Positions 1-8,487 are shown, counted from the first letter of the stretch. The stretch is 64,000 nucleotides of DNA from Aquabacterium sp. (GCA_030654395.1 JAURXM010000076.1:52757-116756); one strand, 5' to 3'. Notes: generated by a model not told the origin, from the sequence alone. Program-made: numbers and translations.

Positions 1-2265
1 TTGAAGTACCCTCAACCCATTGAAAACGACCAGCAGGCTTGCACCCATGTCTGCAAACACCGCCATCCACATCGTCGCCCCACCAAACAAAGCCAGTAGC
101 AAGAACACCGCCTTGATGCCCAAAGCCAAGGCAATGTTCTGCCACAGAATGGCTTGGGTCTTGCGCGAAAGCCTGATGGCTTCGGGAATGCGTCGCAGAT
201 CGTCGTTCATGATCACCACGTCTGCTGCCTCCATGGCGGTGTCGGTTCCAGCTCCGCCCATGGCAAAGCCAATGTTGGAGCGGGCGAGTGCAGGGGCGTC
301 GTTGATGCCGTCTCCGGTCATCGCGACGTAGCCATATTGCTTTTGCAACGCCTCAATGGCGGCGAGCTTGTCCTCGGGCAGCAAATTGCCACGCGCGTCG
401 TCAATGCCAGCCACCTTGGCAATGGCCTTGGCGGTGGCGACATTGTCGCCCGTGAGAATGACCGAAGCCACGCCAAGGGCATGGAGATCGGCGATGGCCT
501 CGCGCGAACTCTCCTTGATGGTGTCGGCAACCGCGAAGATCGCCAGCACCTGGGTTGATGACGCCAACATCGTGACCGTGCGGCCCCGCGCTTCATTCTC
601 CTCCAAGCGCGCTTCGATCTGTGGGCTGCAAAGGCCGCGTTCTTCGATCAGGCGGTGATTCCCCATAATCAATGTCAGACCATCGGCTTTGGCCTCGACG
701 CCGCGTCCCGGAATGGCTGTGAATCCCTCGATAGGGCCGCTGCCTCGATTCCCCAGGCCTTGGGCAATGGCTTTGGACACGGGATGGTCAGAGTGCCCTG
801 CCAAGTCCGATGCCCAACGCAAGACTTGCGAATCCTTCTGGTCGGTAGGAAGAACTTCGGTCGCCACCAGCTTGGGCTTGCCCTGCGTGATGGTGCCGGT
901 CTTGTCCAGCGCGATGGCCTTGATCTTGCGGGCGCCCTCCAAGTGGATGCCACCCTTGATCAAGATGCCGCGTCGCGCGGCAGCGGCCAGTCCGCTCACC
1001 ACCGTCACGGGCGTGGAGATCACCAACGCACAGGGGCAAGCAATGACCAAAAGCACTAAGGCTTTGTAGATGGCCTGCATCCATGTCCAGTCCAGCAACC
1101 AAGGCGTCAGCAGGCACACGGCCAAGGCCAGCGCGAAAACGGCGGGCGTGTAGATGGAGGCAAAGCGGTCCACAAACTGCTGCGTGGGCGCGCGCGATCC
1201 TTGGGCCTGTTCGACCGCATGGATGATGCGGGCCAGCAAAGTGCCATTGGCCGCAACGTTAACTCTGGCCTCAATCATGCCCGTGGTGTTGATAGTGCCC
1301 GCAAACACGGGGTCTCCGATGGCCTTGTCAACAGGAATGCTTTCGCCAGTCACTGGGGATTGGTCTACGGAAGTGGTCCCAGCAACAATCACTCCGTCCA
1401 GCGGAATACGCGCGCCAGGTTTGACCCGAACGATTGCGCCTATGGCGACGGCTTTGACCAGACTCTCCACCCATGAACCATCGACTTGCTTGACTTCGGC
1501 CTTCTCAGGGGTCATGTCCAGCAGTCCCTTGATGGCATTGCGGGCGCGGTCCACGGAGCGGGCCTCGATCAGTTCGGCAATCGCATACAAGGCCATCACC
1601 ATGGCGGCTTCCGGCCATTGACCAATGAGGAAGGCGCCCGTAACGGCGACGGTCATCAAGGCATTGATGTTCAAACGCAGATTGCGCAGTGCTGCCAAAC
1701 CCTTCACATAAGTCGAAAATCCGGCCAAGCCAATGGCGGCGGCTGAGAGAGCCATGCCGACGCCCGAATAGATCAATGAATCGGGTGCAAAGAAGGAAAT
1801 CGATTCGGCGCCAAAGGCCAGGACCAATGCCAAGGCGTATCGGGGCAAGCCTTCGGGAAGCGCGAAGCCGCCTTTTTTGTGCACGACTTGAAGATCATGG
1901 GCTTGGATTTTGTCGACACGAGCTTCTTCACCATCGCCGTTCACATTGGATGTTGACAATGGAACCGGTTTGAATCCTGCCTTACGGATGGCATCCAGTG
2001 CTTGCGGTATGGATTCAGCAGGCGCGTCGATGGCAACCGTTCTCGCACCCAGTTGAAAACTCAAGCTGCGCAGTCCTGGAAGCTTTGCCAAGGCATGGCG
2101 AATCTCTCCTTCCTCCGACGCGCAGTCCATGGATGGAATGTGAAATACGGGGATGCCTTCTGGCTCCTGCTTAGGTGGGGCTAGCGAAATGGGTTCGGAC
2201 CCGCAGACGCTCCCACAACCGCAGGATGGGCTGACATTGGGTTCTTCGGTGTTTGGGAGGCTCAT
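1..2265 (-). CDS. cadA: Cd/Zn/Pb-translocating P1B-type ATPase (3' end beyond window)
   Basis: Inner-membrane ATPase that exports divalent soft metals (Cd, Zn, Pb). The frame opens at an ATG at 2265 and is still open at base 1, reading NGLRVLQ, so only the last few residues are missing (755 codons visible). In order: a Cys-rich N-terminus (CGCGSVC), one heavy-metal domain with the degenerate motif MDCASEE instead of MTCxxC, membrane helices, the transport motif CPC, the phosphorylation motif DKTGT, SDHPVSKAI, GDGINDAPALA and MNDDLRRIP. It diverges from cadR and shares its MerR-type promoter. Family placement is firm; metal preference is inferred from the CPC motif and the CadR neighbour. Confidence 0.93.
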   Translation of the reverse strand, partial: MSLPNTEEPNVSPSCGCGSVCGSEPISLAPPKQEPEGIPVFHIPSMDCASEEGEIRHALAKLPGLRSLSFQLGARTVAIDAPAESIPQALDAIRKAGFKPVPLSTSNVNGDGEEARVDKIQAHDLQVVHKKGGFALPEGLPRYALALVLAFGAESISFFAPDSLIYSGVGMALSAAAIGLAGFSTYVKGLAALRNLRLNINALMTVAVTGAFLIGQWPEAAMVMALYAIAELIEARSVDRARNAIKGLLDMTPEKAEVKQVDGSWVESLVKAVAIGAIVRVKPGARIPLDGVIVAGTTSVDQSPVTGESIPVDKAIGDPVFAGTINTTGMIEARVNVAANGTLLARIIHAVEQAQGSRAPTQQFVDRFASIYTPAVFALALAVCLLTPWLLDWTWMQAIYKALVLLVIACPCALVISTPVTVVSGLAAAARRGILIKGGIHLEGARKIKAIALDKTGTITQGKPKLVATEVLPTDQKDSQVLRWASDLAGHSDHPVSKAIAQGLGNRGSGPIEGFTAIPGRGVEAKADGLTLIMGNHRLIEERGLCSPQIEARLEENEARGRTVTMLASSTQVLAIFAVADTIKESSREAIADLHALGVASVILTGDNVATAKAIAKVAGIDDARGNLLPEDKLAAIEALQKQYGYVAMTGDGINDAPALARSNIGFAMGGAGTDTAMEAADVVIMNDDLRRIPEAIRLSRKTQAILWQNIALALGIKAVFLLLALFGGATMWMAVFADMGASLLVVFNGLRVLQ

Positions 2266-2302
2266 GGTTGTCCTTGCTTAACGGCATTCGAGGCGATACA
2301 GT

Positions 2303-2333
2303 ATTAAAAACCCTGTAGCCGCTACAGAGTCAA
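2303..2333 (-). promoter_or_regulatory. MerR-family promoter/operator of cadA
   Basis: Reading toward cadA, the -35 TTGACT (2328-2333) and the -10 TTTAAT (2303-2308) are separated by 19 bp. The spacer holds the dyad CTGTAGCGGCTACAG (2313-2327). The overlong spacer with a centred dyad is diagnostic of activation by a MerR-family regulator, here presumably the adjacent CadR. Confidence 0.88.
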
Positions 2334-2350
2334 GCCCTCGAGGAAATCCC

Positions 2351-2833
2351 ATGAAAATTGGCGAACTGGCCGCTCTCACGAACACGCAAGTCGAAACCAT
2401 CCGTTTCTACGAACGCGAGAACTTACTGGCCGAACCCGGTCGCAGTGAAGGCAATTACCGCATTTACGGTGAAGCCCACGCAGAGCGCTTGTCCTTCATC
2501 CGCCATTGCCGTGGACTGGACATGACGCTGGATGAGATTCGTGTTCTGTTGCGATTCAAGGACGCGCCGACTGAAAACTGTCTGGAAGTCAATGAGCTGC
2601 TTGATGAACACATTGGACACGTGGCCGAGCGGATCAAGGAGCTGCGCAACTTGGAAAAGCAGCTCAAAAGCCTGCGCGAGACCTGCCTGGGTGGCCAGCA
2701 AGCCCAGCACTGCGGCATTCTCAATGAATTGACAGAGATTGCAAAATCGCCTGTATCAGGCCATGGGCGGGAGGGGCATGTTCATGGTTCTCACGCAGCC
2801 AGCGGCGCGCACAAGTCGCATCACAAGCACTGA
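2351..2833 (+). CDS. cadR: CadR/PbrR-type MerR-family metal regulator
   Basis: Transcription activator of the divergent cadA. 160 aa. The N-terminal winged helix contains the family signature TVxTIRFYERENLL-like (VETIRFYERENLLAEP), followed by a long dimerisation helix. Metal-binding cysteines are in positions typical of Cd/Pb regulators: ENC near 77, ETC near 112 and HCGIL near 119. The His-rich C-terminal tail (HVHGSH, HKSHHKH) is a feature of CadR proteins. The RBS is GAGGAAA, 6 nt before the ATG. Cd response is inferred. Confidence 0.9.
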   Translation: MKIGELAALTNTQVETIRFYERENLLAEPGRSEGNYRIYGEAHAERLSFIRHCRGLDMTLDEIRVLLRFKDAPTENCLEVNELLDEHIGHVAERIKELRNLEKQLKSLRETCLGGQQAQHCGILNELTEIAKSPVSGHGREGHVHGSHAASGAHKSHHKH

Positions 2834-2851
2834 CAACCCACTACGGTTTGA

Positions 2852-3070
2852 CTAACGCGCGCAGCAGGCGGCCTCCGCTTGAATGGGCGGGCACTTCACA
2901 TCTCCATAACTGCAAAAAACACAGCAGTCTCCAGGCAGTGGGCGCATCACTGCCTTGCATCCTTCGCATTCGTAAAAAAACTGACAGGCGTCCGTCGGCA
3001 TCTCAAGCTTGATGGCATGGCCGCATTCGGGACATGTCAGGGCCGATGTGGTTTGAATCGGGTTGCTCAC
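2852..3070 (-). CDS. GDCCVxC-type small cysteine-rich protein
   Basis: 72-aa soluble protein. It has CPECG and CEGC near the N-terminus, resembling a small zinc ribbon, and then the distinctive GDCCVFCSYG motif followed by CPP. Small proteins with this motif occur beside mercury and other thiophilic-metal genes; their function is not established. It starts 4 bp upstream of the merP stop and lies last in the merT-merP transcript. It ends with a CC pair. A metal-binding role is inferred only from the cysteines. Confidence 0.75.
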   Translation of the reverse strand: MSNPIQTTSALTCPECGHAIKLEMPTDACQFFYECEGCKAVMRPLPGDCCVFCSYGDVKCPPIQAEAACCAR

Positions 3071-3348
3071 TTGACCTCCCGCGCAGTGGAGGGGTATCCA
3101 GCATTGGTTGTGGCCTGGGTCAAAGCCGCCACGGTGGCGACATCGGGGTCAAAGGTGACCGTGGCGGTCTTCTTCGCGAAGTCGATTTGGGCTTTTGCGA
3201 CGCCAGGCGTCTTCTCCAAAGCCTTCTTGACCGTCACGGGACAAAGATCACAAGTCATGTTCTTTATGTCGAGGGTGACTGTCTTTGGCGTTCCAGCGAA
3301 AGCGTTGATTGAAAGGAAAATCGAGAGGGCCAAAAGATATGAACGCAT
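3067..3348 (-). CDS. merP: MerP periplasmic mercury-binding protein
   Basis: Binds Hg(II) in the periplasm and passes it to MerT. 93 aa with a short signal peptide (MRSYLLALSIFLSINAFA) and one HMA domain. The binding motif is MTCDLCP rather than the common MTCAACP. The start at 3348 was chosen over the longer open frame because it begins the signal peptide. Lies 10 bp downstream of merT in the same direction. Confidence 0.92.
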   Translation of the reverse strand: MRSYLLALSIFLSINAFAGTPKTVTLDIKNMTCDLCPVTVKKALEKTPGVAKAQIDFAKKTATVTFDPDVATVAALTQATTNAGYPSTAREVK

Positions 3349-3358
3349 GGTGGTGTCC

Positions 3359-3700
3359 TTAAAAGATGAAGGGAAGAAGCCAGGGTGATGCCGCCATGAG
3401 GCAGACCATTGCCAACACGACCCAAAAGATGGTTCGTTGCCGCGCGACCACCTCAGGGATGGCGCAGGCATCTCCGGTGGCGCACGTCGACTCGCGGTAA
3501 AGCCGTCGCCAAGCCATGACCATGAACACCGCAACCAAGGCCACGAAGATGGGTCGGTAGGGCTCGAGCGCGGTCAGGTTGCCAATCCAGGCCCCGCCAA
3601 TGCCGAGCGACAAAAGGATGAGAGGTCCAGCGCAACACGCAGAGGCGCCAATGGCTGCCAGCGCAGCCGCGGCCATTGAAGATTTGACTTTAATGTCCAT
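3359..3700 (-). CDS. merT: MerT mercuric ion transporter
   Basis: Inner-membrane protein importing Hg(II) from MerP to the cytosol. 113 aa, three hydrophobic segments, the first-helix cysteine pair ACCAGP and a second pair in the loop (STCATGDACA), as in classical MerT. The ATG at 3700 follows GGAAGG at good spacing; a TTG further upstream in frame is less likely. Divergent from merR. No mercuric reductase gene follows in this copy. Confidence 0.93.
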   Translation of the reverse strand: MDIKVKSSMAAAALAAIGASACCAGPLILLSLGIGGAWIGNLTALEPYRPIFVALVAVFMVMAWRRLYRESTCATGDACAIPEVVARQRTIFWVVLAMVCLMAASPWLLPFIF

Positions 3701-3734
3701 CACAAATCCTTCCAACCCAACAAGGGATAGGCTA

Positions 3735-3765
3735 ATGTAAAGTCTGGACTAGAGTCCAGAGTCAA
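3735..3765 (-). promoter_or_regulatory. mer operator/promoter (left copy)
   Basis: Toward merT, -35 TTGACT (3760-3765) and -10 TTACAT (3735-3740) have a 19-bp spacer filled by the dyad CTGGACTCTAGTCCAG (3744-3759). This is the MerR-type arrangement. It is also the likely self-regulation site of the divergent merR. Confidence 0.87.
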
Positions 3766-3783
3766 GCACTATTTGGAAATGCC

Positions 3784-4179
3784 ATGAACGAGATGACAAT
3801 TGGCCGAGCGGCCAATGCGGCGGGTGTAAAGATCGACACGATCCGCTATTACCAGCGCATTGGTCTGATTGCTGAGCCCTTACTCCCGCAGGGCGGGCAG
3901 CGCAAGTATGGCGAAGAGGTCGTCCGACGAGTCAAATTCATCAAGCGCGCACAAACATTGGGATTCACGTTGGGTGAGGCCAGCAGTCTTCTCAGCTTTG
4001 AAGAAGCAAAAAACTGTTGCGAAACCAAGGAACTGGCTGAGCACAAGATCAAGGAGATTGATGCCCGCATTGCTGACCTGCGCCGCATGAAGAAGACCCT
4101 TACTGACTTGTCTAAGCGCTGCGAAAACGGAGTCGAATCTGGACCATGCCCCATCATTGACACTTTGGCTGGCACTTAA
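3784..4179 (+). CDS. merR: MerR mercury-responsive regulator (left copy)
   Basis: Hg(II)-responsive repressor/activator, 131 aa. N-terminal helix-turn-helix (TIRYYQRIGL), long coiled helix, and the three mercury-ligand cysteines in expected contexts: KNCCETKEL, KRCENG and GPCPII. Start ATG at 3784; a second in-frame Met (MTIGRA) lies three codons on. Divergent from merT. The sequence differs clearly from the second MerR at 54.4 kb, so the two mer modules were acquired separately. Confidence 0.92.
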   Translation: MNEMTIGRAANAAGVKIDTIRYYQRIGLIAEPLLPQGGQRKYGEEVVRRVKFIKRAQTLGFTLGEASSLLSFEEAKNCCETKELAEHKIKEIDARIADLRRMKKTLTDLSKRCENGVESGPCPIIDTLAGT

Positions 4180-4259
4180 TTCCTGCAAAAATTGTTAGTC
4201 GTCAAATTGACGATAGAGCATAGGCGTATATAGCCTACTAACAGTTAGGGTCATTCAGA

Positions 4260-4727
4260 AACAACGACGGATGCGCTATTGCGCGCTCCAACGAAGCCAA
4301 GGCGCTGGGCATAAAGATGGGAGCACCTTGGTTCAAAATTCGTCACATGGAGGACTCGCACGGCCTGGTCGCCCTTTCTGCGAATTTCGCTCTATACGGG
4401 GAACTTAGCGACCGCATGATGAGCCTGGCGGCCGGCTTGGGACCGCACCAGGAGATTTACTCCATCGATGAATCCTTCATCGACTTGACTGGCGTGCCCG
4501 GCAACCTTGTAGAGCGTACTGGCCAGATCGGCGGTCAACTTAGACTCGTTTCACTCCCAGGACGGATAGAAACGGTCAACTATGCAATCAATGGATACAG
4601 CTATCTGATTCAACGTAACGAGCGAATCTCCCCGCAGGAGTTTGTGCGGCGCATACGGAAGGCTTACGACTGTGACGACTGCCCTCAAAATAAAGCTGTC
4701 GTCGATGCGCTGGAATGTCTCATCTGA
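4260..4727 (+). pseudogene. umuC: Truncated umuC (Y-family DNA polymerase) fragment
   Basis: The frame upstream of the ATG at 4317 reads NNDGCAIARSNEAKALGIK, and downstream come MGAPWFKIRH and the catalytic-site stretch SIDESFIDLTG. These are hallmark segments of UmuC, subunit of the SOS mutagenic DNA polymerase V. The first roughly 30 residues, with the first catalytic Asp, are missing. Homology stops after GNLVERTGQI, where an unrelated tail of about 55 residues runs to the stop at 4727. A remnant, not a working polymerase. Confidence 0.8.
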
Positions 4728-4802
4728 GCTGATCACGAGAGCTATGACAAGCAATCATCGGATGAGTACGTTCGTGAATTCCGTTTGAGCTGAAAATTCA
4801 TC

Positions 4803-4878
4803 AACCAACCCGGACGGGCACATGCCCGTTGGGCCGGTGTTCTCCGCATAACGGAGCAGGCTTCGGTCTGAAAGGAAT
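4803..4878 (+). promoter_or_regulatory. Structured leader A (GGG/CCC type)
   Basis: Upstream of the 4879 gene: an ACCCGG arm pairs (one bulge) with CCGGT and encloses the hairpin ACGGGCA-CA-TGCCCGT. A GGG run follows the hairpin, and then a second hairpin CTCCG-CATAA-CGGAG. The RBS AAAGGA lies directly after it. Same architecture as leaders B, D, E, G and H. Function unknown. Confidence 0.55.
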
Positions 4879-5106
4879 ATGGCAAAGCGGCCAAAGAAGT
4901 CATCCAAAATGGCCAATCTCAAGAGGCGCATGAAACAGATTGAAAACGGGATGAGAGATGCTGGACCAAATACTCCGGTCTTCATCATGCAGAACAAGAA
5001 GATCATAAAACTCACACGAGTTGAATACGACAAGCTGAAGGAGGAGGCTGACTCGCTCAGTTACTTTGCTGGATACACAATTCAGCCCGAGCAACTTCTG
5101 AAGTAA
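4879..5106 (+). CDS. Hypothetical small basic protein
   Basis: 75 aa, start ATG with AAAGGA 5 nt upstream. Lysine/arginine-rich N-terminus (MAKRPKKSSKMANLKRRMK), then a helical segment with LTRVEYDKLKEEAD. No family recognised. Lies between two structured leaders (A upstream, B downstream), so it looks like one unit of the leader-controlled cassette type seen again at 21-31 kb. Confidence 0.6.
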   Translation: MAKRPKKSSKMANLKRRMKQIENGMRDAGPNTPVFIMQNKKIIKLTRVEYDKLKEEADSLSYFAGYTIQPEQLLK

Positions 5107-5120
5107 TTGCGAATATTGTG

Positions 5121-5186
5121 ATCACCCCGGACGGGCACCAAATGCCCAATCGGGACGGGTGCCTGGCCTTTTAGAAGGAATAGAAA
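5121..5186 (+). promoter_or_regulatory. Structured leader B (GGG/CCC type)
   Basis: CACCCCG pairs with CGGGTG around the hairpin CGGGCA-CCAAA-TGCCC, and a CGGGA run lies between the hairpin and the closing arm. A CTTTT tract and the RBS AGAAGGAA follow immediately. Shares with leader A the block CGGACGGGCAC and a TGCCC return arm. Confidence 0.55.
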
Positions 5187-5468
5187 ATGCTGATGAGCAA
5201 TGAACCTTGGCTGCCCATGTATTCGAAATGGCGCCATGGGGGTTGGTATGTCAACAATGTGCGGTACCCCAGCGGTGCGTGTGGTTGTGTCAGCAACAAC
5301 TACCCGGATAAGAAGTGGCGCATCGTCTGCGATGATCGAAGGACGGATCTGGGGCAACCTGGCGATTTCACGTTTCAATCACGTGACGCCGCTGCTACGG
5401 CCGAGAGCGAACTCGTGCAGACAATGCATTCCACGCAAAATGAATCGCAACAAGCCATGTGCGTGTAG
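5187..5468 (+). CDS. Hypothetical protein, Trp/Cys-containing
   Basis: 93 aa. N-terminal half rich in aromatic residues (NEPWLPMYSKWRHGGWYVNN) with GACGC, CDDRR and SRDAAATAESELV; the last motif resembles the end of small proteins that correct or display field data. No known family recognised. AGAAGGAA precedes the start. An intrinsic terminator follows 20 bp downstream, so it is the last gene of its unit. Confidence 0.6.
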   Translation: MLMSNEPWLPMYSKWRHGGWYVNNVRYPSGACGCVSNNYPDKKWRIVCDDRRTDLGQPGDFTFQSRDAAATAESELVQTMHSTQNESQQAMCV

Positions 5469-5487
5469 CAAGAAGATTAATAACCTC

Positions 5488-5521
5488 ACAAGCCCTCAGT
5501 CCGCAAGGATTGGGGGCTTGT
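5488..5521 (+). terminator. Intrinsic terminator
   Basis: ACAAGCCC pairs with GGGCTTGT, with an extra inner TCC/GGA pairing, followed by TTTCTT. Ends the 4879-5468 unit. Confidence 0.75.
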
Positions 5522-5802
5522 TTCTTGGGCGCAATACTTACTCTTTTCAGTACGGTACGGAAATCTACGTGGTGCCGGACCGGTCATCCAAGCTTCCTTT
5601 TTGATGGACCCCGCCAAAAGACCTACCTCATCCACGTCTGGCGGACCACCAGTAGCGCACGCCCTGCCGTGCCGACGCAATGTGAATGGCTGGGGGGATG
5701 GGTTGCCCGGGCATCCGGTTTCTCGGTGGTGAGGTCCATTTCCGCTTCGCTGCATCCTCTGGCGGGAATAGGGTAGGGTGATTCCCAACTATCCTTTATG
5801 TT
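5522..5802. other. Non-coding stretch
   Basis: Between the terminator and the 3' end of the minus-strand 440-aa gene. Open frames here look like chance frames (biased composition, no RBS). I see no repeat, RNA gene or promoter that I can support. Confidence 0.4.
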
Positions 5803-7125
5803 TCAAACGCTTAGCCAGTCGCCGTGCCGGATGCCGAATTCCTTTGCAACGCTCTGGGGTTTATCGAACTTCTCGTAGTTTTTTGCGATCCATTTGATTG
5901 TTTCCCACACGTCACTAGGTGCATTCCGCGCCGGCGTTTGGTTGATGAGGTCCAGCGCATCCAAGAGCGATTCCGCACCATCGATCTTTGGGAAAAGGAT
6001 CAGGCTCGTGTGGTCGCCGTAGGGGGCAAAGACAAGCACCCTCATAGGAATCTCTTCCCCTGGTGGAGAAACGACCTCGAAAGAGAATTCCAAGTCGCCG
6101 CCGTGTGAAAGTTCGGTGTAGACGCAATCGACTGCTTTTGCGGTGCGAGCGACCAATAACTGGCCCCCGCCTAGAACGTATTCGCCATACCGTGAATCGT
6201 AAAACGCGCCTGCCTTGGCCAACACCTCCCTGGGCGTATCAATCGGAAGGTGAGCCCGTCCAGCAACCCAATGGTCGAAGTCCCCTGCTGTAACGTTCAA
6301 GTCGTGGAAAAACGCACGCCGACCGCCTGGCCACATAGTCACCAGTTCCTTCAGGCCGGGAATGTATAGCGGCTCATCTTCTTCGTTTCTGCGCAGCACT
6401 GCCAAGTGGGGTTTCGGCACGGCCTTGGGTTTCTCAACCATGCATGCGGGATTCCAGTCGTCAGCCGTCCAGCTTCCTTTAATAAATCTTCGCTCTCGTG
6501 CCATCCAGGCATCAAATGTCAGGGCATCCATGCTCTTGCGAAAGGCGTTGCTGGTTGTGATGGAGAAGGTGTCGTAGTTGAGCAAAGATCTGTTCGCAAT
6601 CTCCAGTCGCGGAGCAGGCTTGCCCTCATTGTCTAAGGAGGGCCAAGTAACCGACCATTGAAGATTCTGGGGCGAACGTGCGAATGCCCTGAGTGACTTG
6701 GATGACGCCGCTGGCGAACACGCTACGCCCTGCGATTGAGCCCAATTGACGAACCCTTGATCGCTGGCCAGCAAAGCAGCTTCTGCCTCCAGCCGTTGTG
6801 GCATGCTGAGTTGATATTCGGACGACCATGCCTGCGACAAGAATTGGGAGATCGGGATAGGCGTTGCGGCGTCCACGAGCATGCGGGCCATGACGGAATA
6901 GCAAGGCGCGACGACTGAATACACCAAAAGCGGTTTCAGTCCTGCGCTTTCTCGGCTGATGCGGTCGCTTTCAAAAGACGTGACGCCACCCCTCATGTTG
7001 AGCCCAACGTCCTTGGCGAATGACACATTGAGGTACTGCATTTCAGCGTCATAAATCTTTGACATGGATGCGCCTGAAGTCGGTGGTGGAGGGCAATCTG
7101 ATTGTGACATGGGTAGGTCGATCAC
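5803..7125 (-). CDS. Hypothetical protein, 440 aa
   Basis: Long clean frame with real-gene composition. The first 20 residues may be untranslated, since an internal start (MSKIYDAEMQ) also fits. Around residues 270-320, PGGRRAFFHDLNV...DHWVAGRAHLP resembles a small HTH-like module seen in other accessory proteins; the rest is alpha/beta with no motif I can name. No signal peptide. Stands alone on the minus strand, convergent with the 5187 gene. Function unknown. Confidence 0.65.
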   Translation of the reverse strand: MIDLPMSQSDCPPPPTSGASMSKIYDAEMQYLNVSFAKDVGLNMRGGVTSFESDRISRESAGLKPLLVYSVVAPCYSVMARMLVDAATPIPISQFLSQAWSSEYQLSMPQRLEAEAALLASDQGFVNWAQSQGVACSPAASSKSLRAFARSPQNLQWSVTWPSLDNEGKPAPRLEIANRSLLNYDTFSITTSNAFRKSMDALTFDAWMARERRFIKGSWTADDWNPACMVEKPKAVPKPHLAVLRRNEEDEPLYIPGLKELVTMWPGGRRAFFHDLNVTAGDFDHWVAGRAHLPIDTPREVLAKAGAFYDSRYGEYVLGGGQLLVARTAKAVDCVYTELSHGGDLEFSFEVVSPPGEEIPMRVLVFAPYGDHTSLILFPKIDGAESLLDALDLINQTPARNAPSDVWETIKWIAKNYEKFDKPQSVAKEFGIRHGDWLSV

Positions 7126-7258
7126 TGTTCTGCTGGCCCAGCCCGAGCGCCAAGTTTCCTTTATGAACTACACGCGGTGGGTTAACGCCCCTTAGTGATG
7201 TGCTCAACTATGAATCTGGCACCGAAAGAGTCGTTTTTATGAAAGCGTAGAGCACCTA

Positions 7259-7699
7259 ATGCAGGCTCACCCAAATAATCCGTATCCAGCCGCGCTATTT
7301 TTCTGGGATGTGTGTGCAAAAGCCAATGATGATGACGAAGACGAAGACGAAGACGAAGACGATGACGAAGACATGGATTTTGAATTGGCAAATGAGATTT
7401 GGCCTCAGATGAAGGCTTGCCGCTCAATGTTTGATTCAGCAATGCCACGCAGCTTCCGTGGGGTCATTGAACCAAAACTGGTTGGCAACGGTGCTGCGAA
7501 CAAGCCTTACTTCGCGCTTCTATATTGGGGAGCAATTACAGCCTCTGCACTAGGCCTTGATAAAGACGCACTTGCATGGGCGCGACGGTCACTAGGCTAT
7601 CAAATGCAGCATTGCGAGTGGATTCGGCAACATGATCAGATCCTGCGCGAGCGTAAAGCCAATCCATTGCCTTTTCAAGGATTGCGCCTTTTTCTGTGA
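7259..7699 (+). CDS. Hypothetical protein with acidic tract; 5' end possibly lost
   Basis: 146 aa from the first ATG. The frame is open and protein-like for about 16 codons upstream (RFYESVEHL) after a TGA, with no start codon there, so the 5' end may be truncated. A run of Asp/Glu (residues 24-38) splits the N-terminal motif NPYPAALFFWDV from a core with YFALLYWGAI and DALAWARRSLGYQ. The last 55 codons overlap the minus-strand 7536-8189 gene. Not recognised. Confidence 0.5.
   Translation: MQAHPNNPYPAALFFWDVCAKANDDDEDEDEDEDDDEDMDFELANEIWPQMKACRSMFDSAMPRSFRGVIEPKLVGNGAANKPYFALLYWGAITASALGLDKDALAWARRSLGYQMQHCEWIRQHDQILRERKANPLPFQGLRLFL
7327..7373 (+). repeat. Short tandem repeat coding for Asp/Glu
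   Basis: GATGATGACGAAGACGAAGA continues as tandem GACGAA hexamers within the 7259 gene, encoding a DDE/DED tract. Such repeats can change copy number by slippage, here always in frame. Confidence 0.7.
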
Positions 7700-8189
7700 G
7701 CCGAAATACGCCTTCGTGGTAGGTACGGGTAGACACTAAAGGATCTGTCAATTGATCGGACTCCTCGAACCACACGTAGTCCGAGGTTGGGGTGTCGTGT
7801 TGAATTTTCCCAGTGCCGATAATTTCCGCATCCACTGCCGCTTCAAAATCCATAGTCGCTTTGCGTGCCTCTGGAGTACCAAAGATATCAAGTTCGTCAA
7901 TGGTCAACCTGCCTGTTGGGAGGCACGCTTTCGCAACCTCATAGAACCTGCTCATACCATCTATGCGAAGTGACCACATGGACCCGTAGTCTGCGTCACC
8001 CGGAAAGGGGCCAGCAACAGGCCCTTGTTTACAGTGCTCTTGAAGTGCGTGCAAATCCGGATAGCCATAGACTTTTGCAAGCACTTCCTGGCTCTGCTGC
8101 AAACTAAGGGGATACGCCCTTTGGATGTCTTTCGAGGTGCGTTTGAAGGCCTCAATGGAGGCGGGTGTGAAGCGAGATGCATTAGACAC
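7536..8189 (-). CDS. Glyoxalase-superfamily-N-domain-like hypothetical protein
   Basis: 217 aa. The N-terminal 50 residues (FKRTSKDIQRAYPLSLQQSQ and then KVYGYPDLHALQEHC) match the short helical region found at the start of a family of proteins labelled glyoxalase-related in proteobacterial accessory DNA. The middle and C-terminus (DYVWFEESDQLTDP, GAILEKAMDWLYAR) are not recognised. Its 3' end overlaps the convergent 7259 gene by 164 bp. Confidence 0.6.
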   Translation of the reverse strand: MSNASRFTPASIEAFKRTSKDIQRAYPLSLQQSQEVLAKVYGYPDLHALQEHCKQGPVAGPFPGDADYGSMWSLRIDGMSRFYEVAKACLPTGRLTIDELDIFGTPEARKATMDFEAAVDAEIIGTGKIQHDTPTSDYVWFEESDQLTDPLVSTRTYHEGVFRLTEKGAILEKAMDWLYARAGSDHVAESTRNAAFDSLVTVAPMQVRLYQGLVQRL

Positions 8190-8487
8190 AGAAGTCTCCG
8201 TTAATCAGACAAACGCCCACCTTGAACCTCAACTGGAAGAAGCACGCTGGCCTTGCTTCTATGCAGTTCGAGGTGAGCGTCAATCGGGTTAAGAAGAAAT
8301 CGTTAACACATGCTGATCGCTATAAATTCCGCTTACCTATTCTGTGTGTCTGTGAAACAGTGCCAGCACAACGAGCAGCGGAAGGCCCGTTGGTAGTTAC
8401 TGTATCAAATTCTTGATGTGCAAAGGCAAAACAGTCGTTTTACTTTCCTTTATGTGGCGCGGGACTTGACGCGTCAGTCAGATTTCC
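8190..8487. other. Intergenic region, no supported gene
   Basis: About 300 bp upstream of both the minus-strand 217-aa gene and the plus-strand recombinase-like gene. It should hold both promoters, but I cannot single out a convincing -35/-10 pair. The small open frame at 8222-8416 has no RBS and is not called. Confidence 0.4.

Noticed and set aside
8222..8416. 64-aa open frame between the 217-aa gene and the integrase-like gene
   Set aside because: No SD, TTG-type opening and no protein-like pattern.
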